The translations under genes were made by a program, and so were the position numbers. From contig NC_007761.1 in NCBI RefSeq assembly GCF_000092045.1, positions 313,001 through 377,000 on the forward strand: a stretch of 64,000 nt of DNA. The letters run 5' to 3'. How positions within the stretch are numbered: the first letter of the stretch is position 1; every line of letters begins with the position of its first letter. Below are positions 1 through 8,988 of the stretch, piece by piece. The stretch is from Rhizobium etli CFN 42 (lineage in GTDB: Bacteria; Pseudomonadota; Alphaproteobacteria; Rhizobiales; Rhizobiaceae). The notes below the pieces were generated by a model. It saw only the letters and a program-made list of their open reading frames with translations. It did no database searches and had not been told where the DNA came from.

Positions 1-46
1 CGGGGGCGATCGCCAGCACGGCTGCACGGAATGTGTTGAGCTTCAT
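1..46 (-). CDS. N-terminus of an exported protein (partial)
   Basis: Only the first 15 codons lie in the window; the gene runs off the left edge on the minus strand. The peptide starts MKLNTFRAAVLAIAP, a basic start followed by a hydrophobic run, which looks like the beginning of a signal peptide. The start is supported by an AGGAGAGG ribosome binding site a few bases before the ATG. A TTGACA-like -35 candidate lies on the same strand at about 112-117. Function cannot be told from what is visible. Confidence 0.6.
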   Translation of the reverse strand, partial: MKLNTFRAAVLAIAP

Positions 47-214
47 GATCCTCTCCTGTGACGGGTCTTCCGCCTAATCGGGCTCCGTCTCTTCGCGCAA
101 AAGCAAACTGGTGTCAAACGCTCTAGTTTGGAATAATTTTAAGATGAGAAGGCGCTGCAACACGCTTGTTTCGCAACGCATTCGCCTTGAGAAACCGGCG
201 GCAACCACGCCGAG

Positions 215-1504
215 TCAGGCTTTCCGCTGCATGCGGCAGAAGAAGAAGCCGTCCGTATCGGTGGAAGCAGGCGTTAGCGTCACCGTCAGGCCGTCGGAAG
301 AATGCGGATGCGGGGCATCCTTGCCGAACAGGCCGTCCCAGGCCGGCAACGCACTGACGATCTGGAAGTCGGGATTGTCGGCCGTGAAGCGGCGCACCTG
401 TTCTTCGTTCTCCTGCGGCAGCACCGAGCAGGTGACGTAGATCAGCTCGCCGCCCGTTTTGACAAAGCCGCTCGCCTGCGCCAGCGCATCCTGCTGCTGG
501 GCGGTGCGCTCGGCGAGGTTTTTTGCCGTCAACCGCCATTTCGTGTCAGGGCGGCGGCGCCATGTGCCGGTGCCGGTGCAGGGGGCGTCGACCAGCACCT
601 TGTCGCAGCGTCCGGCAAGGCCGAAGAGCCCTTTGACGTCATCATGCACCTGGACATTGCGCGTGCCCGCCCGCTTCAGCCGTTCGATGATCGGCGCCAG
701 CCGTCTGCGGTCGGCGTCGTAGGCGTGGACCTGTCCCTTGTTCTGCATGGCGGCCGCCATGGCGAGCGTCTTGCCGCCGCCGCCGGCGCAATAATCGAGG
801 ATCTGTTCGCCGTCTTTGGCGAGCACCAGGTCGGCGACGATCTGCGATCCCTCGTCCTGAACTTCGAACCAGCCCTTTTGAAACGAAAGCTCGGCTGTGA
901 CGTTGGGCAGACGCGAGGCGCCTTCGCCGGCGGCAATCCGGATGCCGTAGCGGGCGATTTTCGCAGCATGCGCGCCGGCGCGTTCGAGCGCCTTGACGGC
1001 CTTGTCGCGGGAGGCCTTCAGGATGTTGGCGCGCAGATCGAGTGTCGGTCGCGCCGCAAGTGCCTGTGCCTCGGCCAGCCATCCGGCGCCGAAGGCCTGT
1101 TCGAAGGAGGGTTGGACCCATTCGGGAATATCGCCGCGGATATGCGGCGGCGCGTCGTCGAGCGAGCGGCTTGCAAAGGCGGCGAGGGCGTCGGCTGAAA
1201 GCGGCGTCGGCGCAAACTTGTCGTCCGCCAGGTCGGCGCCGAGACTGTCGGGTGTGAAGCCCCATTGGCGGAACATGACGGCATGGGCAATGGCCGAAGC
1301 GCTGTCGTCATCCATCAGCCAGGCATGGGAAAGCCGCATGCGCAGCGCGTCATAGACGATGTTGCCGATTGCGGCGCGGTCGCCGGAGCCGGCGAAGCGA
1401 TGGGCAAGACCCCAATCCTTCAGCGCGTCGGCGACAGGTCGCTTGCGGGCATCGATATCCGCGAGCACTGAAATCGCCCCTTCGAGGCGGCCGCCCAGAC
1501 GCAT
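215..1504 (-). CDS. RsmB/NOP family SAM-dependent rRNA (cytosine-C5) methyltransferase
   Basis: Predicted to transfer a methyl group from S-adenosylmethionine to C5 of a cytosine in rRNA, in the cytoplasm. The 429-residue product has the SAM-binding loop ILDYCAGGGGKT around residue 240, the DAPCTGTGTWRRRP motif near residue 310 and the TCSVLPQENEE motif near residue 365. The Cys residues of the DAPC and TCS motifs are the two cysteines of m5C methyltransferases. The N-terminal part is a short RsmB-like extension. The start is supported by TAGGAGAC just upstream. It stands alone between the partial exported gene and the RlpA-like gene, all on the minus strand. The exact target cytosine (C967-type or another) is not proven by sequence. 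Confidence 0.88.
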   Translation of the reverse strand: MRLGGRLEGAISVLADIDARKRPVADALKDWGLAHRFAGSGDRAAIGNIVYDALRMRLSHAWLMDDDSASAIAHAVMFRQWGFTPDSLGADLADDKFAPTPLSADALAAFASRSLDDAPPHIRGDIPEWVQPSFEQAFGAGWLAEAQALAARPTLDLRANILKASRDKAVKALERAGAHAAKIARYGIRIAAGEGASRLPNVTAELSFQKGWFEVQDEGSQIVADLVLAKDGEQILDYCAGGGGKTLAMAAAMQNKGQVHAYDADRRRLAPIIERLKRAGTRNVQVHDDVKGLFGLAGRCDKVLVDAPCTGTGTWRRRPDTKWRLTAKNLAERTAQQQDALAQASGFVKTGGELIYVTCSVLPQENEEQVRRFTADNPDFQIVSALPAWDGLFGKDAPHPHSSDGLTVTLTPASTDTDGFFFCRMQRKA

Positions 1505-1660
1505 TCACATGTCTCCTATTGCCGTGGCATGTGAACGATCCGCGCTGATGCGACAGTCGCGGGGCGGATGGGTCACAAGTCTCAACCGCGTGGTAGCCGC
1601 GATTGACGGCAAGAGCAAGCGCGGCTGACGGCGCAGCCGGTTGTTAAGAGGCTTACGGCC

Positions 1661-2023
1661 TTAGCTGATAACCTGGTAGCAGACCTTCGCAGTGCCCGAG
1701 CTCACCATGCCGATATTCTGCGCGGCTGCCCGCGACAGGTCGAGCACGCGGCCCCGAATGAACGGACCTCGATCGTTGATCCGAACGACGACGGTGCGGC
1801 CATTGTTGCGGTTGGTGACCTTCACCTTGGTGCCGAATGCGAGCGAACGATGCGCAGCAGTCAAGACGGCGGGGTTCATACGTTCCCCGGAAGCAGTTTT
1901 GGAGCGAAGCGCGTACCATGAAGCACCGCCGCAGCCATTTCCAGCAAAACTCTCCGCCGGAAGCATGGAAGAGCAGGCTGCAATAGTTACGGCAGCGACA
2001 ATAGAACGACCTATTTTCTTCAA
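1661..2023 (-). CDS. Short RlpA-like double-psi beta-barrel protein
   Basis: A 120-residue exported protein. Residues 1-28 form a signal peptide ([20 protein letters not shown]), and the rest is a single RlpA-like double-psi barrel with [16 protein letters not shown] and [19 protein letters not shown]. The GASWY, TASGE and NDRGPF blocks are typical of RlpA, a septal-ring protein that in some bacteria cleaves peptidoglycan strands lacking stem peptides. The C-terminal SPOR domain of full-length RlpA is missing, so septal targeting may be lost or supplied otherwise. A Cys at residue 17 might suggest a lipoprotein, but no clear lipobox is seen. About 400 bases of AT-rich DNA precede the gene. 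Confidence 0.85.
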   Translation of the reverse strand: MKKIGRSIVAAVTIAACSSMLPAESFAGNGCGGASWYALRSKTASGERMNPAVLTAAHRSLAFGTKVKVTNRNNGRTVVVRINDRGPFIRGRVLDLSRAAAQNIGMVSSGTAKVCYQVIS

Positions 2024-2420
2024 AACAGAGTATCCCTCAACTATTGAACTTACGCCCTTGCAGGCGGTGGGGCTTAAATCTGTTAAAAAGTGGCGAAAAA
2101 GTGCCGCTGCAGTTCACGGAACGTTACAGTATGTAACATTTGTGAGAGCATTGATATAATGTCGGAAATTGGTGACTGCCGTCATCCGTGGAAAAAACAT
2201 AATAAAATCAGTTCAAATGCGAATGAATTTTCCCGAGTAACTGCCGCCGTCCCGTCGTTCACAAAAATCGCGAAAATTTTTTTCTGGTTTTGCCATATTC
2301 ATTGCCACAATTGGGCAAATTTAAAGGCTGTTAACCATAATATAGGGCGAAATTTTACCGCCTGCTGACGGAAAGTAGGAATTTCCTACTCCTTTCGGGT
2401 GAGCGCGCGAGCCGCCGGCT
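2024..2420. promoter_or_regulatory. AT-rich intergenic region upstream of the RlpA-like gene
   Basis: No convincing gene lies in these 397 bases, which are clearly more AT-rich than their surroundings. They contain the palindrome GTTAC-AGTAT-GTAAC (2123-2137), a TTAACCAT element at 2331 resembling a CtrA half-site preceded by another TTAA six bases away, and the 17-base palindrome AGTAGGAA-T-TTCCTACT at 2374-2390 just downstream of the epimerase-like gene. The CtrA reading is only an inference from the motif; the usual TTAA-N7-TTAA spacing is not met exactly. Confidence 0.35.
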
Positions 2421-3290
2421 CTAGCCGCGCCAGCGCCCATCCTGCCACAATTGCGCAAGCGACATCGGATAGGTCGGGAAGGAGAGTTCGAAGCCCGCCT
2501 TCTTGAGCTTCGCATTGGAAACGCGTTTGTTCTCACCGTAAAAGGTGCGTGCCATCGGCGTCAGTTCGGCGGTTTCGAACGCCTGTTCCGGCGGCGGTTC
2601 GACGCCCATCAGGCGCGCCGCCTCGACAATCACATCCTGCGGCGGGCCGGGCCGGTCGTCGGTGACATTATAGATACCGCCGAGGCCGCGTGCCGACAGG
2701 AAGCGCGTTGCCGCACCGATATCCTCGACGCGGATGCGGTTGAAGACCTGATTTTTTTTGATCAGCCGCCGCGCCGTGCCCTTTTCGAGGTTGCAGAAGG
2801 CGTTGCGCCCCGGCCCGTAAATGCCGGAAAGGCGCAGCACCGCCGCCGGCACACCGCGCTCCTGGCCCAGCGCCAGCCAGCCCTGTTCGGCCTCCAGCCG
2901 CTCCTTCGATCTCCCGGAAATCGGTAGGCACCGCGTTTCCTCGGTTACCCAGGCGCCCTTGTGATCGCCATAGACGCCGACGGTGGAGAGATAGCCGATC
3001 CATTCGAGCCGGGGCAGGAGACGGCCGCTGTCTTCGCCTAATAGCTGCAGCAGCGGGTCGGCCTTTCCTGGGGCGATCGATTGCACGAGGTGGGTGACGC
3101 TCTCAAGAGCGCGGCTCAGCCCGTCTCCCATTGTCTCGCCATCGAAGAGGAAGGCTTCGATCCCGTTGGCTCGCAGCGCCTCGAGCTTCTCGGCCGAACG
3201 CGTGGTGCCGGAAACGCGCACGCCCTGGCTGGCAAAGGCCTTCGCAATCGCCGTACCGGAATAACCGCAGCCAAAGATCATCACATGCAT
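2421..3290 (-). CDS. NAD-dependent epimerase/dehydratase-like SDR protein (YeeZ-like)
   Basis: An atypical short-chain dehydrogenase of 289 residues. It begins with the nucleotide-binding motif MIFGCGYSGTAIAKAF (GxGxxG-type, residues 3-18) and has a YLSTVGVYGDHKG segment matching the Ser/Tyr region of extended SDRs and an LSGIYGPGRNAF stretch typical of sugar epimerases. The substrate is unknown. The start at 3290 is preferred over one 24 bases upstream because it overlaps the queG stop codon by one base (TGATG), a common coupling arrangement. It is the last gene of the GST-queG-SDR operon. Confidence 0.8.
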   Translation of the reverse strand: MHVMIFGCGYSGTAIAKAFASQGVRVSGTTRSAEKLEALRANGIEAFLFDGETMGDGLSRALESVTHLVQSIAPGKADPLLQLLGEDSGRLLPRLEWIGYLSTVGVYGDHKGAWVTEETRCLPISGRSKERLEAEQGWLALGQERGVPAAVLRLSGIYGPGRNAFCNLEKGTARRLIKKNQVFNRIRVEDIGAATRFLSARGLGGIYNVTDDRPGPPQDVIVEAARLMGVEPPPEQAFETAELTPMARTFYGENKRVSNAKLKKAGFELSFPTYPMSLAQLWQDGRWRG

Positions 3291-4447
3291 CAGCCCACTC
3301 CCGCCAACCGCCATTCGTGCAGCACATCGTCGTCGCTCTCATCAGTCCTTTGTGCGGCAAAGGCCGAGAATTCGCCAGCCTCCATCAGCCGGGAAAGCGC
3401 CCAGACCGCCATGCCGCGCACCGCCGGGGCGGCATCGCCGGCGAGTTCGCGACATTGCGCAATGAGCGCCGTCTCGCCGGAATTTCCCGCAGCGATCAGC
3501 ACATTGCGGATGAAGCGGTCGCGGCCGATCCGCTTGACCGGCGAGCCGCTGAAAAGGGCGCGGAAGGCGGCATCGTCGAGCGTCAGCAGAAAGGCGAGCG
3601 ACGGCTGCTTCAGATCTTCGCGGGCCTTGAGCTTCATTTCGGAGGCGGAGACCGCGAACTTGTTCCAGGGGCAGGCGGCAAGACAGTCGTCACAGCCATA
3701 GATGCGATTGCCGATCAGCGGCCTGAGATCGGGGTCGATCGGCCCCTTGTGCTCGATCGTGAGATAGGAGATGCAGCGTCGCGCATCGATCTGATAGGGC
3801 GCGGGGAAAGCAGCCGTCGGGCAGACATCGAGACAGGCGCGGCAGGAGCCGCAATGATCGGCCTCCGCCTCATCGGTGACGAGGTCGGCGGTGGTGAACA
3901 TGCTGCCGAGAAACAGCCAGGAACCATGCGTACGGCTGACGAGATTGGTATGTTTGCCCTGCCAGCCGAGGCCGGCCGCGGCCGCTAAGGGCTTTTCCAT
4001 GACAGGCGCGGTATCGACGAAGACCTTCACATCGGCGCCGGCCCGCGCCGCAAAACGCGTGGCGATCTCCTTCAACCGGCCCTTGATGATGTCGTGATAA
4101 TCGCGGTTGCGGGCATAAACGGAGATCGCTGCCTTGTCCGGCTTGTCGAGGATGCCGCGCGGATCTTCTTCCGGGGCGTAGTTGAGGCCGAAGACAACGA
4201 CGGATCGCACCTCGCTCCAGAGGGTCAGGGGATCGCCGCGCCGCTCGCGCGTCTCCGCCATCCACTCCATTGTCCCGTGAAGCCCGGCATCGATGAACTG
4301 GCCGAGGCGCTGCTTCGCTTCAGGAATCGCATCCGGGCGGGTGATGCGGCAGAGATCGAAGCCCTTGGCGGCAGATTCCGTCCTGACGAACTCGGTCAAA
4401 TTGTCGCGGCGCCGCCGCTCTTTGTCATCTCTATAAGCTTCGGGCAT
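3290..4447 (-). CDS. queG: Epoxyqueuosine reductase
   Basis: Catalyses the last step of queuosine tRNA modification, reduction of epoxyqueuosine to queuosine, using a cobalamin and two [4Fe-4S] clusters in the cytoplasm. The 385-residue product shows the [11 protein letters not shown] block with the catalytic Asp region (about residue 145), the ferredoxin-like cluster motif [12 protein letters not shown] (about residue 200) and a second [11 protein letters not shown] (about residue 253). The C-terminal part is the HEAT-like repeat extension found in QueG. It lies 12 bases downstream of the glutathione-transferase gene and overlaps the following SDR gene by one base. Confidence 0.95.
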   Translation of the reverse strand: MPEAYRDDKERRRRDNLTEFVRTESAAKGFDLCRITRPDAIPEAKQRLGQFIDAGLHGTMEWMAETRERRGDPLTLWSEVRSVVVFGLNYAPEEDPRGILDKPDKAAISVYARNRDYHDIIKGRLKEIATRFAARAGADVKVFVDTAPVMEKPLAAAAGLGWQGKHTNLVSRTHGSWLFLGSMFTTADLVTDEAEADHCGSCRACLDVCPTAAFPAPYQIDARRCISYLTIEHKGPIDPDLRPLIGNRIYGCDDCLAACPWNKFAVSASEMKLKAREDLKQPSLAFLLTLDDAAFRALFSGSPVKRIGRDRFIRNVLIAAGNSGETALIAQCRELAGDAAPAVRGMAVWALSRLMEAGEFSAFAAQRTDESDDDVLHEWRLAGVG

Positions 4448-4459
4448 GAAGAGCCCTCG

Positions 4460-5152
4460 TCAGAAATCCAGATCGGCATAGTGTGAAACGGGGGTCAGGC
4501 CGCGCACACGCTCCGTCAGCATCGGCCGGAAAGAGGGGCGCGATTTCAGCCGCTGATACCACTCCTTGACGACCGGGGCTTCGGCCCACTCGATCTCGCC
4601 GAGATAATCGAGGATCGAGACCGAGGCGGCGGCGGCGAGATCGGCATAGCTCATCCGCTCTCCCGCCAGCCATTGGCGCGAGCCGGCAAGCCAGGTGAGA
4701 TAACGCATATGCTGGCGGATATTCGCGCGGGCCGTACGCAAAATCTTCGAATCCGGCGCTCCGCCACCCTGATCTGATGTCATCTGCAACTTGTAGACAC
4801 GCTCACGGGCGAGCGGCTTCGTCACGTCGTTTTCCATCTTCTGCATGAACCATTCGGTCAGCCTGCGGATTTCCGCCCGCTGGAATGGGTCCTCGGCGAG
4901 CAGCCGCCGGTCGCGCTTCAAGACCCCGTGCGTCTCGTCGAGATATTCGGAAATGACGCTCGCGCCGCAGAGCGCGCGCATACTGTCGTCGACATAGACC
5001 GGCAGCGTGCCGGCCGGGTTGAGCGCCAGGAAATCCCGGCGCTTCTCCCATGTCTGCTCCTCGATCAGATCCGCCTGATAGCCGTATTCCGCTAGGATCA
5101 GCCGGACGAAGCGAGATGCGGAGGACATGGGATGATGATAAAGCGTGGGCAT
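4460..5152 (-). CDS. Glutathione S-transferase family protein
   Basis: A 230-residue cytosolic protein with an N-terminal thioredoxin-like domain (MPTLYHHPMSSASRFVRLIL, then ALNPAGTLPVYVDD with the cis-Pro) and an all-helical C-terminal domain ending in the SYADLAAAASVSILDYL helix typical of GSTs. It is expected to bind glutathione; Ser11 or a nearby Ser is a candidate for thiol activation. It heads the minus-strand operon with queG and the SDR gene. Substrate unknown. Confidence 0.88.
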   Translation of the reverse strand: MPTLYHHPMSSASRFVRLILAEYGYQADLIEEQTWEKRRDFLALNPAGTLPVYVDDSMRALCGASVISEYLDETHGVLKRDRRLLAEDPFQRAEIRRLTEWFMQKMENDVTKPLARERVYKLQMTSDQGGGAPDSKILRTARANIRQHMRYLTWLAGSRQWLAGERMSYADLAAAASVSILDYLGEIEWAEAPVVKEWYQRLKSRPSFRPMLTERVRGLTPVSHYADLDF

Positions 5153-5410
5153 CGATACTCGGGCTTTATGATTGCTGTTACAGGACTGTGTGGCAGCTCG
5201 TTTATAGCGCCTTAGTCATGACTCATTGGTTGAAGCTATAGGAGTTTGGCCAGGCCAATACAAGCGAATCGGCTTTCACGCCATCTGACAAGGGACAAAA
5301 CACACATCGTGCCTACGAGGATAACGGCTGCCTGATCGGTTCAGACGCAGCTCAGAGAATTTCCAGCAGGAAAGGCTCGATCCGAACGATCTTTAAACCG
5401 GAGACAATTT

Positions 5411-6208
5411 ATGGACTATATCAATGCCGCCATTCTCGGTGTCATCGAGGGGATCACCGAGTTTCTGCCGATCTCGAGCACCGGCCATCTCATCATTGCA
5501 GAGCAATGGCTCGGCCATCGGTCGGACATGTTCAATATCGTCATTCAGGCGGGTGCCATCCTTGCCGTCACCATCATCTATTGGCGCCGCCTGCTGGATC
5601 TGGTGCTCGGCTGGCGCGAGCCTGAGAATCGGGACTATGCCGCCAAGCTGATCGTCGCATTTCTCATCACCGCTATCCTCGGGCTCGTCGTCAAGAAGCT
5701 CGGCTTTGAACTTCCCGAGACCGCGACGCCGATCGCCTGGGCGCTCATCATCGGCGGCATCTGGATGATCTTTGCCGAATGGGCCGCCGCGCGCCGGCCG
5801 CCGCATAAGCAGATCACCTGGCTTGTCGCCATCCTGGTCGGCATCGCCCAGATCGTTGCCGGCGTCTTTCCGGGTACGTCACGCTCCGGCGCCACGATTT
5901 TTGTCGCCCTGCTGGCCGGCACCGGCAATCGCGCCGCGGCGACCGAATTCGCCTTTCTCGTCGGCATCCCCACAATGTATGCCGCAAGCGGCTATGAACT
6001 GCTGAAGACCTTCAAGGATGGCGGCGCGGCAGGTGAAGACTGGACGGCGCTCGCCATCGCCTTCGTCGTCTCCACGATCGTCGCTTTCATCGCCGTCAAA
6101 TGGCTGCTCGCCTATATCAGGAGCAACCGCTTCACGCTGTTTGCCATCTACCGCATCATTCTCGGCGTCTTGCTGCTCGGCATGACCGCAACCGGCATGA
6201 TCGCCTGA
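5411..6208 (+). CDS. uppP: Undecaprenyl-diphosphatase
   Basis: An integral inner-membrane enzyme that dephosphorylates undecaprenyl pyrophosphate to recycle the lipid carrier for peptidoglycan and polysaccharide synthesis; it is also known as BacA for bacitracin resistance. The 265-residue product has about eight hydrophobic segments and both family motifs: EGITEFLPISSTGHLI at residues 14-29 with the catalytic Glu, and PGTSRSGATI near residue 155 with the SGAT Ser and Arg. The start is supported by CCGGAGAC upstream. An inverted repeat follows the stop codon. Confidence 0.96.
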   Translation: MDYINAAILGVIEGITEFLPISSTGHLIIAEQWLGHRSDMFNIVIQAGAILAVTIIYWRRLLDLVLGWREPENRDYAAKLIVAFLITAILGLVVKKLGFELPETATPIAWALIIGGIWMIFAEWAAARRPPHKQITWLVAILVGIAQIVAGVFPGTSRSGATIFVALLAGTGNRAAATEFAFLVGIPTMYAASGYELLKTFKDGGAAGEDWTALAIAFVVSTIVAFIAVKWLLAYIRSNRFTLFAIYRIILGVLLLGMTATGMIA

Positions 6209-6219
6209 GGCACCTGCAA

Positions 6220-6251
6220 ATGCATTCGCGCAACTCCCGGCGCGAATGCAT
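6220..6251 (+). terminator. Inverted repeat after uppP
   Basis: Twelve-base perfect arms ATGCATTCGCGC and GCGCGAATGCAT with an eight-base loop, starting 11 bases after the uppP stop. No T-run follows, so it is either a weak or Rho-assisted terminator or an mRNA 3' end stabiliser. Confidence 0.45.
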
Positions 6252-6289
6252 TGCCCGTCGGAATTGGGCGCACGAATATCCGCTCGGCC

Positions 6290-6421
6290 GCTATCTTGAG
6301 AGGAAGGACGCTCGTCGCTGCTTCGAAGCAGGCAATACCGAGCCTTCATTGCGGAAACGCCTTGTTCGGCGTTCCCGACTGCTTGTCTTCGTAGATGCCG
6401 GCGCAAGGTGCCGGCTTTTTC
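6290..6421 (+). ncRNA. Candidate structured small RNA ending in an intrinsic terminator
   Basis: There is no plausible ORF here, yet the stretch holds a series of hairpins that ends with a canonical terminator: CTGCTTC/GAAGCAG (6318-6331), GGAAACGCC/GGCGTTCC around a TTGTTC loop (6353-6375), and GCCGGC/GCCGGC (6397-6415) followed by five T. Since uppP already has its own inverted repeat at 6220-6251, the second terminator suggests a separate short transcript. The 5' end is a guess. It could instead be the long 3' UTR of uppP. Confidence 0.4.
6397..6420 (+). terminator. Rho-independent terminator
   Basis: Stem GCCGGC / GCCGGC with a seven-base loop (GCAAGGT) followed directly by TTTTT. It points on the plus strand and would end the candidate small RNA or a readthrough transcript of uppP. 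On the opposite strand it lies just beyond the small exported gene at 6423-6575. Confidence 0.75.
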
Positions 6422-6422
6422 G

Positions 6423-6575
6423 TCAATGGCTGATCGAAGCCGTCGAGCAAGGATCGACGCCGTAGGCCGGCGAGCAGTCGCCCTTGATCGCCGCGACCGA
6501 ACCGGGCGCAACGAAAGAGCCTGCCATGATAATCAGCGCCGCACACGCAAAAAGGAGCGCGATTGACTTGCCCAT
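6423..6575 (-). CDS. Small exported protein of unknown function
   Basis: A 50-codon ORF starting MGKSIALLFACAALIIMAGS, a typical signal peptide with a short basic start, a long hydrophobic core and a likely cleavage site near SVAA (residues 26-29). The predicted mature part is only about 20 residues and contains two Cys (KGDCSPAYGVDPCSTAS), which could form a disulfide. A GAAAGG-like ribosome binding site lies upstream of the ATG. Longer in-frame starts exist but would bury the signal peptide. No relative is recognised. Confidence 0.5.
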   Translation of the reverse strand: MGKSIALLFACAALIIMAGSFVAPGSVAAIKGDCSPAYGVDPCSTASISH

Positions 6576-6830
6576 CGAGTAATGCCTTTCACAGTGATTG
6601 CCGCACGCCTTCGCAGACGTTGAGTCCGTTGGAAGACGCGGGGTTTGGTAGTCAGTGGAATGACAAATAGCAATAAACGTTCCTGCTAAATTTGGCGTTA
6701 ATTCCACAAAATTTCCGCTGCGCCTTTTATGCAACGCTGCTCGATCTAGCCGGCAGGAAAACATGCCGAGTTTGCGCCGACATGACAGCGCCACACGCCT
6801 TTCAAGACGCGCAGCTGCGGCAAAGCAAAA

Positions 6831-6857
6831 CGCCGCCCGCCGGATCGGCGCGGCGCT
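6831..6857 (-). terminator. Possible terminator of the NDUFA9-like gene
   Basis: On the minus strand, 22 bases after the stop of the epimerase gene, a GC-rich imperfect hairpin (CGCCGC-GCCG with CGGC-GGGCGGCG, two-base bulge) is followed by TTTTGCTTT. The stem is imperfect, so the call is tentative. The remaining about 250 bases up to the small exported gene show nothing else. Confidence 0.4.
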
Positions 6858-6878
6858 ATCGTTCCTCGGGAAAGATGG

Positions 6879-7859
6879 TCAGGCAGCCTTGCCGGAACCG
6901 GTATACTGGCCGTGCGGACGGTACTGCACGAGGTAGGAGCCGAGCACCGATGCCGGCATGGTCGGCGTAATGCCGAGGCCCTTCAATGTGCGGCCTTCCG
7001 CCTCCGCTTCTGGGGATACGACGTTGTCGCGCTTGAGCAGGCGCACCTGGTCCGGCGTGATCGGCGGTGTCACGAAGGGGATCAGCGAGGCGATGCTGCC
7101 GATCAGAGAAGCCAGGCCGAAGGGCAGGGACACCAGCGGGTTCTTGCGGCTCGTCACCTTCAGCATCATCTCGAGACATTCGCGGAAGCTCAGCACCTCG
7201 GGTCCGCCGAGCTCATAGATCTTGCCGCCGGCAACCTTGCCGTCGACGGCGCGGGCGACCGCCTCGGCGACGTCCTCGACATAAACAGGCTGGAATTTCG
7301 TCTTGCCGCCGCCGACCAGCGGCAGGACAGGCGACATGCGGGCCATATCGGCAAACTTGTTGAAAAAGCTGTCCTCCGGTCCAAAGACGATCGACGGACG
7401 GAAGATCACCGCATCGGGCTTGATGGAGAGAATGGCCGCTTCCGCGCGGCCTTTGGTGCGGCCATAATCCGAATCGGAATCGGTGTTGGCGCCGATCGCC
7501 GAAATATGGGTAAGGGTCGCGCCGGCATTGCGCGCCGCTTCGGCAACCGCGCGCGCGCCGAATTCCTGCACCGCGTCGAAGGTGTTGCGGCCGGTCTCAT
7601 GCAAAATACCGACGCAGTTGACGACGTGGCTGGCGCCCTCGGCGGCACGGTCGATCGAGTTGCGATAGCGCAGGTTCGCCTGCACGAAAGAAATTTGGCC
7701 GACATTGCCGAGCGGCTGCAGGAACCCGGCGAGATCGGGCCGGCGTACGGCGACCCGGATGCGATAGCCGCGCTTGGCGAGCGCCCGCACCACATGCCTG
7801 CCCACGAAGCCGGAGCCTCCGAACACGGTGACGAGCGGTGGCAGGTTGGCAAGGGTCAT
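6879..7859 (-). CDS. NDUFA9-like NAD(P)-binding epimerase family protein
   Basis: A 326-residue atypical SDR with the glycine-rich motif VFGGSGFVGRHVVRAL at residues 11-26 and an HISAIGANTDSDSDYGRTKGRAE stretch in which the Tyr-x-x-x-Lys is conserved (YGRTK). The family is related to the NDUFA9 accessory subunit of mitochondrial complex I, and alphaproteobacterial members are often annotated as complex I NDUFA9 subunit family proteins. The substrate is unknown; binding of NADPH is likely. It is expressed away from uppP and lies 106 bases downstream of the DUF1330 gene. Confidence 0.85.
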   Translation of the reverse strand: MTLANLPPLVTVFGGSGFVGRHVVRALAKRGYRIRVAVRRPDLAGFLQPLGNVGQISFVQANLRYRNSIDRAAEGASHVVNCVGILHETGRNTFDAVQEFGARAVAEAARNAGATLTHISAIGANTDSDSDYGRTKGRAEAAILSIKPDAVIFRPSIVFGPEDSFFNKFADMARMSPVLPLVGGGKTKFQPVYVEDVAEAVARAVDGKVAGGKIYELGGPEVLSFRECLEMMLKVTSRKNPLVSLPFGLASLIGSIASLIPFVTPPITPDQVRLLKRDNVVSPEAEAEGRTLKGLGITPTMPASVLGSYLVQYRPHGQYTGSGKAA

Positions 7860-7965
7860 GGCAGGCTCCTCGAAAGGCTGTGCGGGATGCTGTATCCCGT
7901 CTTAGCCCAATCCCGGCGCGACGGGAAGGCCCATCGCGCCGTGAGTTTTGCGGGTGCGAAGGGAC

Positions 7966-8253
7966 TCAGACGCCTTCGACGACGACCATTTCCGCATCGG
8001 CCACTTCTTGGCGGATTTTGGCGGCGATCTGGTATTCCGGCGAATTATAGCAGTCGACCGCATGCTGCATCGACGGGAATTCGATCACGACATTGCGGGT
8101 GCGCGCCTTGCCCTCGAGCTCGGTGATCGCGCCGCCGCGCGCCAGGAAATTCGCCCCGTATTTTTCGAAGGCCGGTTTGGCCGCCGCCACATAATCCTTG
8201 TAGCGCTCGGCGTCGCGAACGTCGACGCGCGCAATCCAATATGCCTTGGCCAT
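7966..8253 (-). CDS. DUF1330 domain protein
   Basis: A 95-residue single-domain protein of the dimeric alpha-beta barrel type (MAKAYWIARVDVRDAERYKDY at the start, EFPSMQHAVDCYNSPEYQ near the end), which matches the DUF1330 family signature. No catalytic function is known for the family. It sits 22 bases downstream of pyrF on the same strand, so it is probably cotranscribed with it. Confidence 0.88.
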   Translation of the reverse strand: MAKAYWIARVDVRDAERYKDYVAAAKPAFEKYGANFLARGGAITELEGKARTRNVVIEFPSMQHAVDCYNSPEYQIAAKIRQEVADAEMVVVEGV

Positions 8254-8275
8254 GATCTTCTCCCTTTGGTTCTCG

Positions 8276-8983
8276 TCAGCGGTTTGCCGGCCAGAGCGCG
8301 CCCACCATTTCGTTGAGGACGGCGCGGGCCGCCTGTTTCGGATCGGGCGCTTTGACGATCGGCCGACCGACGACGAGATGGGTTGATCCCGCTTTCAGCG
8401 CATCGAAAGGCGTCATCACCCGCTTCTGGTCGCCCTTGTCGCTGCCGGTCGGGCGAATACCGGGGGTGACGATCGCCATGTCGGGACCGACGACCTCCCG
8501 CACCTCGGCCGCCTCCGCCGCCGAACAGACGATGCCGCCCATGCCGGCGGCGCGCGCCTGTCCGGCGCGGCTGAGCACCAGGCTGTGCGGGTCCTGGTTA
8601 TAGCCGGCCTCGGCAAGGTCCTCGGCATCCATCGAGGTCAGCACGGTGACGCCGAGCAGGCAGAGGCCGGAGCCGGCCGCGGCCTCCACCGCCGCTCTCA
8701 TCGCCTTCGGATAGGCATGCAGCGTCAGCATCGACATGCCCATCTTGGCGATATTCTCGACGCCTGACGCGACTGTGTTGTCGATGTCGAGCAGCTTCAT
8801 GTCGAGAAAGATCTTCTTGCCGCTTGCGGCAAGGTCGCGGGCGAATTCGAGACCGCCGGCAAAAACCAGCTGATAGCCGATCTTATAAAAGAGAATGTCG
8901 TCGCCGAGCGTGGAAACCAGTCGTTCCGCCTCGCCGATCGTTGGTACATCCAGGCCGACGATCAGCCGCTCGCGTGCGTCCAT
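8276..8983 (-). CDS. pyrF: Orotidine 5'-phosphate decarboxylase
   Basis: Decarboxylates OMP to UMP, the last step of de novo pyrimidine synthesis. The 235-residue product is a TIM barrel with the first strand LIVGLDVPT, the signature [20 protein letters not shown] (catalytic Asp-Lys-x-x-Asp pattern DMKLLD) and the phosphate-binding ends [15 protein letters not shown] and [10 protein letters not shown]. The ATG at 8983 is preferred to one 138 bases upstream because the family starts right at this point and the longer form would read into the phosphatase gene. It is five bases downstream of the histidine phosphatase gene. Confidence 0.96.
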   Translation of the reverse strand: MDARERLIVGLDVPTIGEAERLVSTLGDDILFYKIGYQLVFAGGLEFARDLAASGKKIFLDMKLLDIDNTVASGVENIAKMGMSMLTLHAYPKAMRAAVEAAAGSGLCLLGVTVLTSMDAEDLAEAGYNQDPHSLVLSRAGQARAAGMGGIVCSAAEAAEVREVVGPDMAIVTPGIRPTGSDKGDQKRVMTPFDALKAGSTHLVVGRPIVKAPDPKQAARAVLNEMVGALWPANR

Positions 8984-8988
8984 GTGAG

